From an uncultured Lachnospiraceae bacterium (GTDB lineage Bacteria > Bacillota > Clostridia > Lachnospirales > Lachnospiraceae), in NCBI GenBank assembly GCA_910586255.1, contig CAJUHR010000058.1, positions 1 to 14,636 of the forward strand: a stretch of 14,636 bases of DNA, read 5' to 3'. Below are positions 7,399 to 13,492 of this stretch, piece by piece. The position numbers and the translations under genes were made by a program. The notes beneath the pieces are model-generated. The model saw nothing but the letters and a program-made list of their open reading frames with translations. It searched no databases and was not told the DNA's origin. Each line of letters starts with the position of its first letter. The first letter of the stretch is position 1.

Positions 7399-7929
7399 AT
7401 GCATAAAGGAGGAATCTTACTTAACAGGGCGGGAAAAGGAAGATATGATGCGGCCCGGGAAGTGGGCAATGAAATCCGTTATATCTGGCGGGAAGGAAAG
7501 AATAAAGACCGGGAGGACGAACTGGAAGCAAAGGGCGCCTGGGGAGCTCCGCAGTGGATGGGAGCAAAGGGAGTGGTACAGTCATTTGAAGCGGTGAGGA
7601 CGCTGTACAGAAGAAAGGGATTTGTGCGGTATCTGGATCATGAGATCTATCAGTTTAGTGAGGATGAACTTAGTGGTATCAGGGAACAGGGGGTTGATAT
7701 TGGGGCTGTGGCCAGCAGGATGGCAGAGGATATCTATCAGGAAGGCTACCAGGTGGCATATGCGGTCCATAACAAAACAGATACGGAAAATATCCATGTC
7801 CATTTTGCGGTGAACACGGTCAATTACAGAACCTGGAAGAAGCGGCATGAGAATATGTCAGAGACGAGCAGGAGGCAGAGAGTATTCCGGCAGATTGTGA
7901 AGGAAGCCTTGCACCAGTACCCGGAGTAG
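7399..7929 (+). CDS. Short relaxase / mobilisation nuclease domain protein
   Basis: About 176 residues carrying the features of a MOBP-type relaxase domain. A tyrosine (Y28 in EIRYIWREGK) sits where the DNA-nicking tyrosine is expected. YLDHEIYQFSEDE is the typical His-plus-strand segment. NIHVHFAVNTVNYRT carries the H133-x-H135 metal-binding motif ending in the usual VN. The enzyme would cut one strand at oriT and stay bound to its end during transfer. Family members are usually 300-500 residues or more, with C-terminal helicase-binding or primase parts; here the frame stops about 40 residues after the His motif. It may be a naturally short form or a C-terminal truncation. The start is uncertain: ATG at 7399 has AAGGAAGG at about ten bases, while GTG at 7390 is too close to it. 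Confidence 0.7.
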   Translation: MHKGGILLNRAGKGRYDAAREVGNEIRYIWREGKNKDREDELEAKGAWGAPQWMGAKGVVQSFEAVRTLYRRKGFVRYLDHEIYQFSEDELSGIREQGVDIGAVASRMAEDIYQEGYQVAYAVHNKTDTENIHVHFAVNTVNYRTWKKRHENMSETSRRQRVFRQIVKEALHQYPE

Positions 7930-7945
7930 CTTGGTATAGAGGAAT

Positions 7946-8260
7946 TTAAAGAATCTGAATAATTTTAAGAATCTTTTCCTTCTTTTCCAGGGAACAGGAA
8001 GCCAGATCCTTCAGGATTTCATTATCAATGGCATCCGTTGTAATATATTCCCGTCTCAAAATATAATCCACGGTCAGATTAAGGGCATTACAAATAGCAA
8101 CGAGGGCAGTAAGGGATACCTTGACCCGGTTGTTTTCGATATTGCTGATATGGGAGACATTCACGCCAATCCGGGAGGCCAGGTATTCCTGGGTAAGACC
8201 TTGTTGGAGGCGGGCGGAACGGATATTTTTTCCGATCTGTTGAAAGTTGAGTTCCTGCAT
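7946..8260 (-). CDS. XRE-family helix-turn-helix transcription regulator
   Basis: A 104-residue Cro/C1-type repressor-like protein. The HTH spans about 10-65: IGKNIRSARLQQGLTQEYLA, then SRIGVNVSHISNIENNRVKV and the closing helix SLTALVAICNALNLTVDYIL. The remaining 35 residues (EILKDLASCSLEKKEKILKI) are a helical tail likely used for dimerisation. AGGAG precedes the start by about nine bases. It faces the relaxase gene (convergent, 16 bases between stops) and is divergent from the small-gene cassette at 8378 onward, so it most likely controls the intergenic promoters between 8261 and 8377. Direct repeats there (TATATTTATAG twice) are candidate operators. Confidence 0.9.
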   Translation of the reverse strand: MQELNFQQIGKNIRSARLQQGLTQEYLASRIGVNVSHISNIENNRVKVSLTALVAICNALNLTVDYILRREYITTDAIDNEILKDLASCSLEKKEKILKIIQIL

Positions 8261-8289
8261 AAACTGATTCTCCTAATCTCATTTTTATA

Positions 8290-8348
8290 TTGTAATATTT
8301 TTATATTTATAGTAGAATTATCTATAGCTATATTTTGTATATTTATAG
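8290..8348 (+). promoter_or_regulatory. Candidate promoter with repeated operator-like elements
   Basis: TTGTAA (8290-8295) and TAGAAT (8313-8318) are 17 bases apart, a plausible promoter for the plus-strand cassette. The 11-mer TATATTTATAG occurs at 8302-8312, inside the spacer, and again at 8338-8348, exactly 36 bases apart, with a further TATAG at 8323-8327. Repeats overlapping a promoter beside an XRE gene suggest repressor binding. The region is extremely A/T-rich, so chance repeats are possible. Confidence 0.4.
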
Positions 8349-8377
8349 AGCATATATTGAAGGAGGTGTAAATAGTA

Positions 8378-8476
8378 GTGTTATGGAAAAAGGGGAAAAT
8401 TAAGAATATTCTGATTTTAGATAAGAAAAAGAATAAATTAACCTTGGAGGATAAACTATGTGGGGGACGCTTTTGA
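8378..8476 (+). CDS. Possible 32-residue basic leader ORF
   Basis: A GTG-started frame begins MLWKKGKIKNILILDKKKNK and ends at a TGA inside the next gene, overlapping it by 19 bases. What supports it is an excellent ribosome binding site, AAGGAGGTG, about nine bases before the GTG, which otherwise would have no gene. The next gene has its own GGAGG. It could be a short translationally coupled leader or chance coding next to a relic binding site. No family is recognised. Confidence 0.35.
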   Translation: MLWKKGKIKNILILDKKKNKLTLEDKLCGGRF

Positions 8477-8862
8477 AAGCGACAATATCTGCCGGAAAAA
8501 TAATAGGAGGAGCCAAAGCATTAAAAAATGTATCAGATTTTGTTACTGAGGATCATGAGGCAAAGAGAAGAAGGCGGGAGGAGCAGGAAAGGCGAAAAAA
8601 ACAGCAGGAAATGATAGAGCGGTTGATGCGAAGGAATATTATAGAGACATTGATTGTTTACATATTAGGCGGCATGATAGGGATCTGGATTGGTTCAAAG
8701 GGTATTCCCGCTCTCGTTATAGTTGGTATTTTTTATCTAGCCCATATAAATGAACTTTATAAAATGAACGAGGACGCTAATTTGAGTAGGGAATGGGTTT
8801 TAACATTTATCTCAATCGGGATTTTTCTGTATTATACGGTAATAAAAAAATGGATTTTATAA
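8458..8862 (+). CDS. Small membrane protein with a charged helical N-terminal region
   Basis: 134 residues, not assigned to a family. The N-terminus (about 1-30, GTLLKATISAGKIIGGAKAL) is an amphipathic Gly/Ala-rich helix. A strongly charged probable coiled coil follows (31-60, with a run of Arg and Glu). Then come three predicted membrane helices: about 61-79 (IIETLIVYILGGMIGIWIG), 82-98 (PALVIVGIFYLAHI) and 112-130 (EWVLTFISIGIFLYYTVI). TTGGAGG stands eight bases before the start. It heads a string of plus-strand genes that appear to be envelope-related. A scaffold or anchoring role is conceivable, but nothing in the sequence gives a reaction. Confidence 0.8.
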   Translation: MWGTLLKATISAGKIIGGAKALKNVSDFVTEDHEAKRRRREEQERRKKQQEMIERLMRRNIIETLIVYILGGMIGIWIGSKGIPALVIVGIFYLAHINELYKMNEDANLSREWVLTFISIGIFLYYTVIKKWIL

Positions 8863-8884
8863 ATTTACAGGAAGGGGAGTTAAA

Positions 8885-9082
8885 ATGAAAAGTACTAAGA
8901 GAAAAAAATGTCCGGAGTGTATGGGAAAAGGAGAGGTTGAGTGTATCACGCAGGAACAATCAGGATTTGAATGTGGATGGGATTGTCCGATTTGTGGAGG
9001 AAGTGGCACAATGATCTGTCCGAGGTGCCATGGAGAAGGATATGTAGATCCAGACCAGGATTTTTCTTTCGGAATATATTAA
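8885..9082 (+). CDS. DnaJ-type zinc-finger (CxxCxGxG) small protein
   Basis: 65 residues with three CxxCxGxG repeats: CPECMGKG (9-16), CPICGGSG (34-41) and CPRCHGEG (45-52). Two further cysteines (C20, C30) could complete a fourth metal ligand set. This is the zinc-binding module of DnaJ (Hsp40), where it binds unfolded protein; here it stands alone without J domain or C-terminal substrate domain. Stand-alone versions occur in Firmicutes with unknown roles. Two zinc ions, each held by a pair of repeats, would be expected from the DnaJ structure, but the third repeat leaves the pairing open. GGAAGGGGAG precedes the ATG. It is 22 bases after the membrane-protein gene and probably cotranscribed. 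Confidence 0.8.
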   Translation: MKSTKRKKCPECMGKGEVECITQEQSGFECGWDCPICGGSGTMICPRCHGEGYVDPDQDFSFGIY

Positions 9083-9129
9083 AAATAGGTTAGAAAAATG
9101 TAAAATGTTTAAAGAAAGTGAGGAGAAAA

Positions 9130-9360
9130 ATGGATTGGAATAAAATAGGAAAAAATGTAGGACGTGCGGCTCTTCAGGGAACAGCTGCAGTTGTGGAGGA
9201 GATGGGCAGAAGCGCGAATCGAATGTCGAAAGAAAAGGGGTTTTCAGAGGAAAAAAGGGAAGAATATAGGAATACAGCGGAAAAAATGCGGCAAAATGCC
9301 CGTCAGCTAAGGGAATACAGTGATGATTGTTTTGATGATCAAGATGATGATATTTATTGA
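9130..9360 (+). CDS. Small charged helical protein of unknown function
   Basis: 76 residues from the ATG at 9130, which has AGGAG five bases upstream; a GTG 12 bases earlier is in frame but less likely. The N-terminal helix (MDWNKIGKNVGRAALQGTAA) is Gly/Ala-rich and amphipathic, similar in character to that of the membrane protein at 8458. A long charged helix follows (KGFSEEKREEYRNTAEKMRQ), and the tail is very acidic (DDCFDDQDDDIY). No signal peptide or catalytic motif is visible. It may bind a partner or the membrane surface, but this is a guess. Same strand and spacing as its neighbours suggest an operon. Confidence 0.7.
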   Translation: MDWNKIGKNVGRAALQGTAAVVEEMGRSANRMSKEKGFSEEKREEYRNTAEKMRQNARQLREYSDDCFDDQDDDIY

Positions 9361-9458
9361 AAACTTCAATGTAGAATGATTTGTTTGGAAATATATTCAA
9401 GAATGTAGAAAACTTAAAGGAAGTGAAATCCAGGTTATAAAAGGTAAAGGAGACCAAG

Positions 9459-10103
9459 ATGAGAATGAGAAAAAGGGCACTGTTAATGATAATATTAGCA
9501 GGAAGTTGCATGATGGCGAATCCTGTATATGCATCAGGATGGCAACAGGATCAAAAAGGGTATTGGTACGAGAATGAAGATGGAAGTTATTGGACAGACG
9601 GATGGCATTGGGTTAATAATAAATGCTATTACTTTAATAAAGAAGGGTATTGCCTGTTGGATACAGTTACCCCAGATGGGTATCGGGTAGATGCTACAGG
9701 AGCGTGGGTTGAAAATGGAGTTGTGCAGGAACAGACACCATCCGTCCGGAATTTGGAAGGGCTTTATGGATGGCATAACGAGTATGGAGATGCACTTTTA
9801 AATATTACATGGCAGGGGGATCATTATCAGGTTGAAGGGAATACAGTACAGGGACAAAGTTACCATACAGGCGACATAGCCGGGAATATGGAAATGATAA
9901 GCAGTACTGTAGGACGTTTGAACTTTGGAACTTATAAGCTGACGTTAATCTGGGTGGATCCAAGCCATATTATTGTGGAGGAAGAAGGATATCCGGATTA
10001 CTCATCAGACTTGGGAGAAGGTTCTGTTAGCCTTGGATGGAATGTTTGTTTTAGTGGGGATTATTATTATGAGGGATTGCCTGAGGTGTGGGAACCATTT
10101 TGA
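9459..10103 (+). CDS. Exported protein with choline-binding-type (cell-wall-binding) repeats
   Basis: 214 residues. The N-terminus is a classical signal peptide: basic RMRKR, hydrophobic core ALLMIILAG, and probable cleavage after VYA (about residue 25). The next 60 residues hold cell-wall-binding repeats with the typical W-Y-G pattern: GYWYENEDGSYWTDGWHWVN, then KCYYFNKEGYCLLD and GYRVDATGAWV. Such repeats bind choline or related wall sugars and hold the protein on the surface. The rest (about 95-214) is an unassigned, probably beta-rich domain (LEGLYGWHNEYGDALLNITW) with many aromatic and acidic residues. GGAGACC lies before the ATG. Its stop codon abuts the ribosome binding site of the next gene, suggesting coupled expression with the lipoprotein. 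Confidence 0.85.
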   Translation: MRMRKRALLMIILAGSCMMANPVYASGWQQDQKGYWYENEDGSYWTDGWHWVNNKCYYFNKEGYCLLDTVTPDGYRVDATGAWVENGVVQEQTPSVRNLEGLYGWHNEYGDALLNITWQGDHYQVEGNTVQGQSYHTGDIAGNMEMISSTVGRLNFGTYKLTLIWVDPSHIIVEEEGYPDYSSDLGEGSVSLGWNVCFSGDYYYEGLPEVWEPF

Positions 10104-10116
10104 AGGAGGGGAAAAT

Positions 10117-11058
10117 GTGGGGAAAAGGTGTCTAATAACTATACTTGTTGTACTAGCAATAGGTTTGACTGTCTCCTGCTCTGATGGTGAAAGGTTTGAA
10201 AATGATGTATCACAAGAAACCAAGGAGATACCATCAATAGAAGAAAATACAGATGATAAAGAAACCAATCAAAAAGAGTCTGCAGCAGAATCGGAATTGC
10301 GGGAAGAGGAAACACCAGAAGATCTACAGGGAGGAGGGGAAAAAGGTAAATATAGTGTTGGAGATACGTGGAAAAACAGATATGCGCTAGTTTCCTATGA
10401 TGGATGTGGTGAATATTTTTCGGATAATCCATTCATACAGCCTGTTGATGGAAACAAATTTATTTACGCAACATTCACTTTTGAGAACATAGGCGATTCT
10501 GACATTAGTGCTGCATATTGGGATTTTAATTGCTATGCTGATGGTTATGCTTGCAAAGGCATTTATATGGCGGATGATGCAGGGCTCGCAGAGAGATTAT
10601 CCTCCAGAAGAAAGATAAGCATGTCTGTTTATTTTGAAGTCCCGGTGAATTCAATGGAAATAGAGTTTGAATATAGCCCCAGTTTTTGGACATCTGAAAA
10701 AGTAGTTTTCGTATATGAATATCCTATAATGCAAGATGGCTATATATATGGAGGGAATGCGAAACCTGACGATTATAGTGGGGGCGTTGAGGAATATCTT
10801 TTGCCCGAAAGCAACACGAGATATCTTACAGAGTGGGATATAGCAGGATTTTCATCGTCAGAACTTAGGATTGCCAAAAATGAAATATATGCACGTCATG
10901 GAAGGATGTTCACATCAGAAGATTTGAACCTATATTTCAACTCTAAAAGCTGGTATCAAGGCACAGTTGCACCTGAAAATTTCAGTGAATCTGTGTTTAG
11001 CCAGGTGGAGAAGGAGAATATCCTTTTTATCCAAAAGCATATTGATAGTGCGAAGTGA
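10117..11058 (+). CDS. YARHG-domain lipoprotein with DUF4352-like domain
   Basis: 313 residues from a GTG start at 10117, chosen because AAGGAGGGG stands five bases before it and the protein then begins with an export signal (MGKRCLITILVVLAIGLTVS, then C21); a longer in-frame ORF reaching back to 9973 overlaps the previous gene. The lipobox is imperfect. Residues about 22-80 are an acidic, disordered linker. About 80-195 resembles DUF4352 (GDTWKNRYALVSYD, FIYATFTFENIGDSDISAAY), an immunoglobulin-like domain often seen in exported Firmicutes lipoproteins. The C-terminus is a YARHG domain: YLTEWDIAGFSSSELRIAKN, EIYARHGRMF (YARHG at 258-262), YFNSKSWYQGTV. That domain is common in extracellular Firmicutes proteins; its role is unknown. 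Confidence 0.85.
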   Translation: MGKRCLITILVVLAIGLTVSCSDGERFENDVSQETKEIPSIEENTDDKETNQKESAAESELREEETPEDLQGGGEKGKYSVGDTWKNRYALVSYDGCGEYFSDNPFIQPVDGNKFIYATFTFENIGDSDISAAYWDFNCYADGYACKGIYMADDAGLAERLSSRRKISMSVYFEVPVNSMEIEFEYSPSFWTSEKVVFVYEYPIMQDGYIYGGNAKPDDYSGGVEEYLLPESNTRYLTEWDIAGFSSSELRIAKNEIYARHGRMFTSEDLNLYFNSKSWYQGTVAPENFSESVFSQVEKENILFIQKHIDSAK

Positions 11059-11065
11059 TTTTTAT

Positions 11066-11099
11066 AGGAAATGTCATAAATAATTTTATGATGTTTCCT
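11066..11099 (+). terminator. Hairpin after the YARHG lipoprotein gene, probable terminator
   Basis: Arms 11066-11080 and 11085-11099 form a 15-bp RNA stem (two G-U pairs) with a 4-base loop, starting eight bases after the lipoprotein stop. No T-run follows, so it may be a weak terminator or an mRNA-stabilising stem. Confidence 0.5.
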
Positions 11100-11255
11100 G
11101 AGCCGATTTATGCTGTGTAAACGCTGGTTCTTCCTTGTGAAAATCGTGAGCATTCTCTGGAAGGAGTACAACAAAGCAATATATTAGCATAAGACCTTAG
11201 ATGTGATAGGAAATCAGGTAGAGGAATCGCATCATAACATGCAAAGGAGATATAA
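11100..11255. other. Gene-poor spacer
   Basis: Only very short open frames are seen. One (11110-11187, starting MLCKRWFFLVKIVSILWKEY) has no ribosome binding site. An AAGGAG at 11161-11166 is not followed by a start codon, perhaps a relic of a lost gene. Confidence 0.4.
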
Positions 11256-11462
11256 ATGGAAGCAGTACTTATATTGATCTATATTGTGTTAAGTTATATG
11301 GCTATCAATAAGCTATGGTGGTCAAAGCGGGTATACATTATACGAAATTGAGGCAGGTTTTATGGATATAGAATAGGAGTGGCCATGTTTTTAGGAGTTG
11401 TGGCGATTCCAATAGCGGCTATTGTTTTAATATGTGAGACTTTAGGAAAGAAAAATCAGTAG
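11256..11462 (+). pseudogene. Small membrane-protein gene split by an in-frame TGA
   Basis: Two short frames lie in the same phase: 11256-11351 (31 residues, MEAVLILIYIVLSYMAINKL, then WWSKRVYIIRN) and, after TGA at 11349-11351 and 11 sense codons, 11385-11462 (25 residues, MFLGVVAIPIAAIVLICETL). Read through the TGA they give a 68-residue, two-helix membrane protein: helix, aromatic/basic loop (WWSKRVY), GRFYGYRIG, then a second helix. The sense codons between the TGA and the second ATG, and the fit of the two halves, suggest one gene disrupted by a nonsense change. The first part has AAAGGAG before its ATG; the second has AGGAG eight bases before its ATG, so two separate micro-proteins remain possible. 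Confidence 0.5.
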
Positions 11463-11574
11463 GAGGTTTTTAAGGACAGAATAGGAAAGGTTTAATCTTT
11501 TCGATATAAATGGCAAGAAAAGTTGTATCTACATTATTTTCAGATATATATAATCCTTCTGAACCAGAATAACC

Positions 11575-11610
11575 GGTCCGGTATGGTATCTTTTCCTGCT
11601 ATACCGGACC
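11575..11610 (+). promoter_or_regulatory. Leader hairpin upstream of the DUF932 gene
   Basis: GGTCCGGTAT (11575-11584) and ATACCGGACC (11601-11610) form a perfect 10-bp GC-rich stem with a 16-base loop, 25 bases before the DUF932 start codon and just before its AAGGAGG. No T-run follows, so it is not a standard terminator. It could be a translational control structure or a protein-binding site. Confidence 0.5.
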
Positions 11611-11635
11611 ATTCCAATTCAAGGAGGAAAATGTT

Positions 11636-12568
11636 ATGGCAGCAGAAGTGGAAACCATGTTTTACACCAGGGAGAAACCCTGGCACGGGCTGGGGGTACG
11701 GGTAGAGGATGCCCCATGCTCAAAAGAAGCCCTGGCAGCGGCAGGGCTGGACTGGCGGGTCATCCAGAAACCGCTTGTAACCAGTGACGGGATCCCGGTG
11801 CCGGGGTTTTGGGCAAATTTAAGGGAAACGGACAGCCGCGTCCTGGGGGTGGTCACAGACCGGTACCAGGTAGTCCAGAATGAGGATGCCTTCGCCTTTA
11901 CAGATAATCTGTTAGGCGGGGGCATTACTTATGAAACAGCGGGATCCCTGCAGAACGGGCGCAGGATCTGGATCCTGGCGAAACTTCCCCAGCGGTATAT
12001 CATCAGCGGGGATGAGATCACGCCCTACCTGGTTTTTATGAACGCCCATGACGGTTCCGGGGCAATCAAAGTAGCTATGACCCCGGTGCGGGTGGTGTGC
12101 ATGAATACGCTGAACCTGGCCCTGGCCACAGCAAAGAGGAGCTGGTCCACCAACCATGTGGGGGACATCCGGGGGAAGATGGAGGACGCCCGGCACACGC
12201 TCCTGTATGCGAACCGGTACATGACAGAGCTGGGGAAAGCGGTTGACCAGTTAAGCCGGCAGAAGCTTTCGGACAGGCAGATATACGGGTACATTGACGC
12301 CTTATTCCCACTGGCGAGGAATGCCACAGAAATCCAGAAAAAGAACCTGCTCCGGATGAAGGAAGAAGTAAAGATGAGGTATTTTGATGCGCCGGATTTA
12401 AAGCATGTGGGGAAGAACGGGTACCGGTTTGTCAATGCGGTATCGGATTTTGCTACCCATGCTAAGCCCCTGCGGGAGACGGCAAATTATAGGGAAAACC
12501 TGTTTGCCAGGACGGTGGACGGGAATGTGCTGATTGATAAGGCGTATTCCCTGATGAAAGCGGCCTGA
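11636..12568 (+). CDS. DUF932 family phage/plasmid-like protein
   Basis: 310 residues. The opening (METMFYTREKPWHG pattern: VETMFYTREKPWHGLGVRV) and the core (VTDRYQVVQNEDAFAFTDNL, then PVRVVCMNTLNLALATAKRS) are characteristic of the DUF932 / phage-plasmid-like family. Members occur in phages, plasmids and integrative elements, typically next to YqaJ-type nucleases and Rad52-like proteins, as here. The biochemical role is not known to me; involvement in element DNA replication or recombination is inferred from that partnership. AAGGAGG lies eight bases before the ATG. From here on the DNA is clearly more GC-rich (codons ending in G or C dominate) than the left two thirds of the window, implying a different source or long adaptation to another host. 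Length is normal, no disruption seen. Confidence 0.85.
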   Translation: MAAEVETMFYTREKPWHGLGVRVEDAPCSKEALAAAGLDWRVIQKPLVTSDGIPVPGFWANLRETDSRVLGVVTDRYQVVQNEDAFAFTDNLLGGGITYETAGSLQNGRRIWILAKLPQRYIISGDEITPYLVFMNAHDGSGAIKVAMTPVRVVCMNTLNLALATAKRSWSTNHVGDIRGKMEDARHTLLYANRYMTELGKAVDQLSRQKLSDRQIYGYIDALFPLARNATEIQKKNLLRMKEEVKMRYFDAPDLKHVGKNGYRFVNAVSDFATHAKPLRETANYRENLFARTVDGNVLIDKAYSLMKAA

Positions 12569-12602
12569 ATAGGGCAGAGAAAAGGAAGGGGGAAAGTGAG
12601 AG

Positions 12603-12650
12603 ATGCCAATGATGCTGATTAAGGTAATCATTAATATATTTCTGGGATAA
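12603..12650 (+). CDS. Possible 15-residue micro-ORF before the antitoxin
   Basis: A hydrophobic frame MPMMLIKVIINIFLG starts after a purine-rich stretch (GGAAGGGGGAAAG) and ends right before the antitoxin ribosome binding site at 12651. Its placement suits a coupled leader peptide, but at 15 codons chance is a strong alternative. Confidence 0.2.
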   Translation: MPMMLIKVIINIFLG

Positions 12651-12665
12651 AGGAGGAGTGGCGTG

Positions 12666-12941
12666 ATGCCGCAGATCATTCCGGTGACGGATTTGCAAGA
12701 TACGGAAGCAATTACGGAACTTTGCCGCAGGAGCCGGGAGCCGGTTTTCCTGACCAGGAATGGGTATGGGGTGCTGGTCCTGATGGAAATCGGGTACTAT
12801 GAAAAACTGGCTGCTGCGTCCAGCCTGGCAGGGGATATCCTGGATGCGGAGAAAGAAGCGGAAGGGAAGGAATCGCTGGCGGATGCAGGGGAGGCATTGA
12901 TGGGGCTGAGGAGGAAATATGAGGATGAGTTATTTGGTTAA
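12666..12941 (+). CDS. Phd/YefM-type antitoxin
   Basis: 91 residues. IIPVTDLQDTEAITELCRRS, REPVFLTRNGYGVLVLMEIG and the YYEKL segment form the standard Phd/YefM antitoxin fold: N-terminal DNA-binding domain with the strand-helix-strand around PVFLTRNG. The C-terminal part (about 55-91; KEAEGKESLADAGEALMGLR) is acidic/helical and would wrap the toxin. It should repress its own operon and neutralise the toxin encoded downstream. The start is taken at ATG 12666, seven bases after AGGAGGAG; a GTG immediately before is also possible. The gene overlaps the toxin gene by 17 bases, the classical arrangement for type II pairs. Confidence 0.85.
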   Translation: MPQIIPVTDLQDTEAITELCRRSREPVFLTRNGYGVLVLMEIGYYEKLAAASSLAGDILDAEKEAEGKESLADAGEALMGLRRKYEDELFG

Positions 12942-13215
12942 GCTGTACCCCAGAGCATACCGGGATCTGGACAGGATTTACCGGAGGGCTTATGAAAATT
13001 CCGGGGAGGCAGGGGAAGGGCTTCCCTGGCTGGAAAGCCTGGAAGAAGGGATTCTGGGGCTGGGGGAAAGGTCATCCCCTTTCCAGCCCCGGAAGGGAAA
13101 AGAAGAAAGCGTCTTAGGAGGACGGTACCAGGAATTGCAGGCAGGAAAATACCGGGTCATTTTTAAGGTTTCCGCCCAGGAAGGGCAGGTGAAGGTGGTG
13201 ACGGTCCGGGAATGA
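12925..13215 (+). CDS. RelE/ParE-superfamily toxin
   Basis: About 96 residues. SYLVKLYPRAYRDLDRIYRR is the typical RelE/ParE opening (strand, then helix with the PRA-x-x-DL-x-x-IY pattern). The end (YQELQAGKYRVIFKVSAQEG, then VKVVTVRE) holds the conserved beta strands with the G-x-YR-V-I-F motif. RelE members cut ribosome-bound mRNA, ParE members poison gyrase; the sequence alone does not decide. The ATG at 12925 has GAGGAGG ten bases upstream; an ATG at 12919 is only four bases from it. With the antitoxin it forms an addiction module, which probably stabilises the element. It is placed inside the recombination gene block, in front of the YqaJ gene. Confidence 0.85.
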   Translation: MSYLVKLYPRAYRDLDRIYRRAYENSGEAGEGLPWLESLEEGILGLGERSSPFQPRKGKEESVLGGRYQELQAGKYRVIFKVSAQEGQVKVVTVRE

Positions 13216-13400
13216 CCGGGGCTGCCGGGAAATGGGGGAGGTATCCTGGCATTTTCTGATGGCTCTTGCGTGAAGGCTTTGCCTACGGCTGGTGAAAAGC
13301 CAGGCAATAGATAAAAGTAGGAGGAAAAACAACCCTCTAGGGATTATCCGGACAAAGAAAGCAAAAAACGATAGGATTCTAATTAGGAAAAGATGAAGAC

Positions 13401-13436
13401 AGGAAGGGAAGTACCAAATGGGGCACTTCCCTTCTT
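13401..13436 (+). terminator. Hairpin between toxin and YqaJ genes
   Basis: Arms 13401-13412 (AGGAAGGGAAGT) and 13425-13436 (ACTTCCCTTCTT) form a 12-bp stem (one G-U) with a 12-base loop, followed by a T-rich tail. It may end toxin transcription or act as a leader structure for the YqaJ gene. The 13216-13400 stretch before it holds an AGGAGG at 13320-13325 without a nearby ATG/GTG and a small basic frame (13292-13396) with no ribosome binding site; nothing there is a convincing gene. Confidence 0.5.
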
Positions 13437-13492
13437 CTTATTATAAAGAGGCCATAAGAACCCAGAAAGGGCCGGCCGGAAAGGGGAAGAGG

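Noticed and set aside
7376..7597. Alternative frame at the start of the relaxase gene
   Set aside because: The other frame carries the Tyr and His relaxase motifs and continues; this one is a shadow.
8960..9511. 183-codon minus-strand frame across three small plus-strand genes
   Set aside because: The plus-strand genes have ribosome binding sites and domain motifs (CxxCxGxG, signal peptide); the antisense product is a low-complexity Phe/Leu/Ser chain.
9973..10116. Upstream extension of the YARHG lipoprotein frame
   Set aside because: It overlaps the previous gene in another frame; a GTG with an ideal ribosome binding site at 10117 gives a proper export signal.
11110..11187. 25-codon frame MLCKRWFFLVKIVSILWKEY...
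   Set aside because: No ribosome binding site and directly downstream of the lipoprotein terminator-like hairpin.
13292..13396. 34-codon basic frame (KSQAIDKSRRKNNPLGIIRT...) between toxin and YqaJ genes
   Set aside because: GTG start without ribosome binding site; sits just before the hairpin and may be chance.
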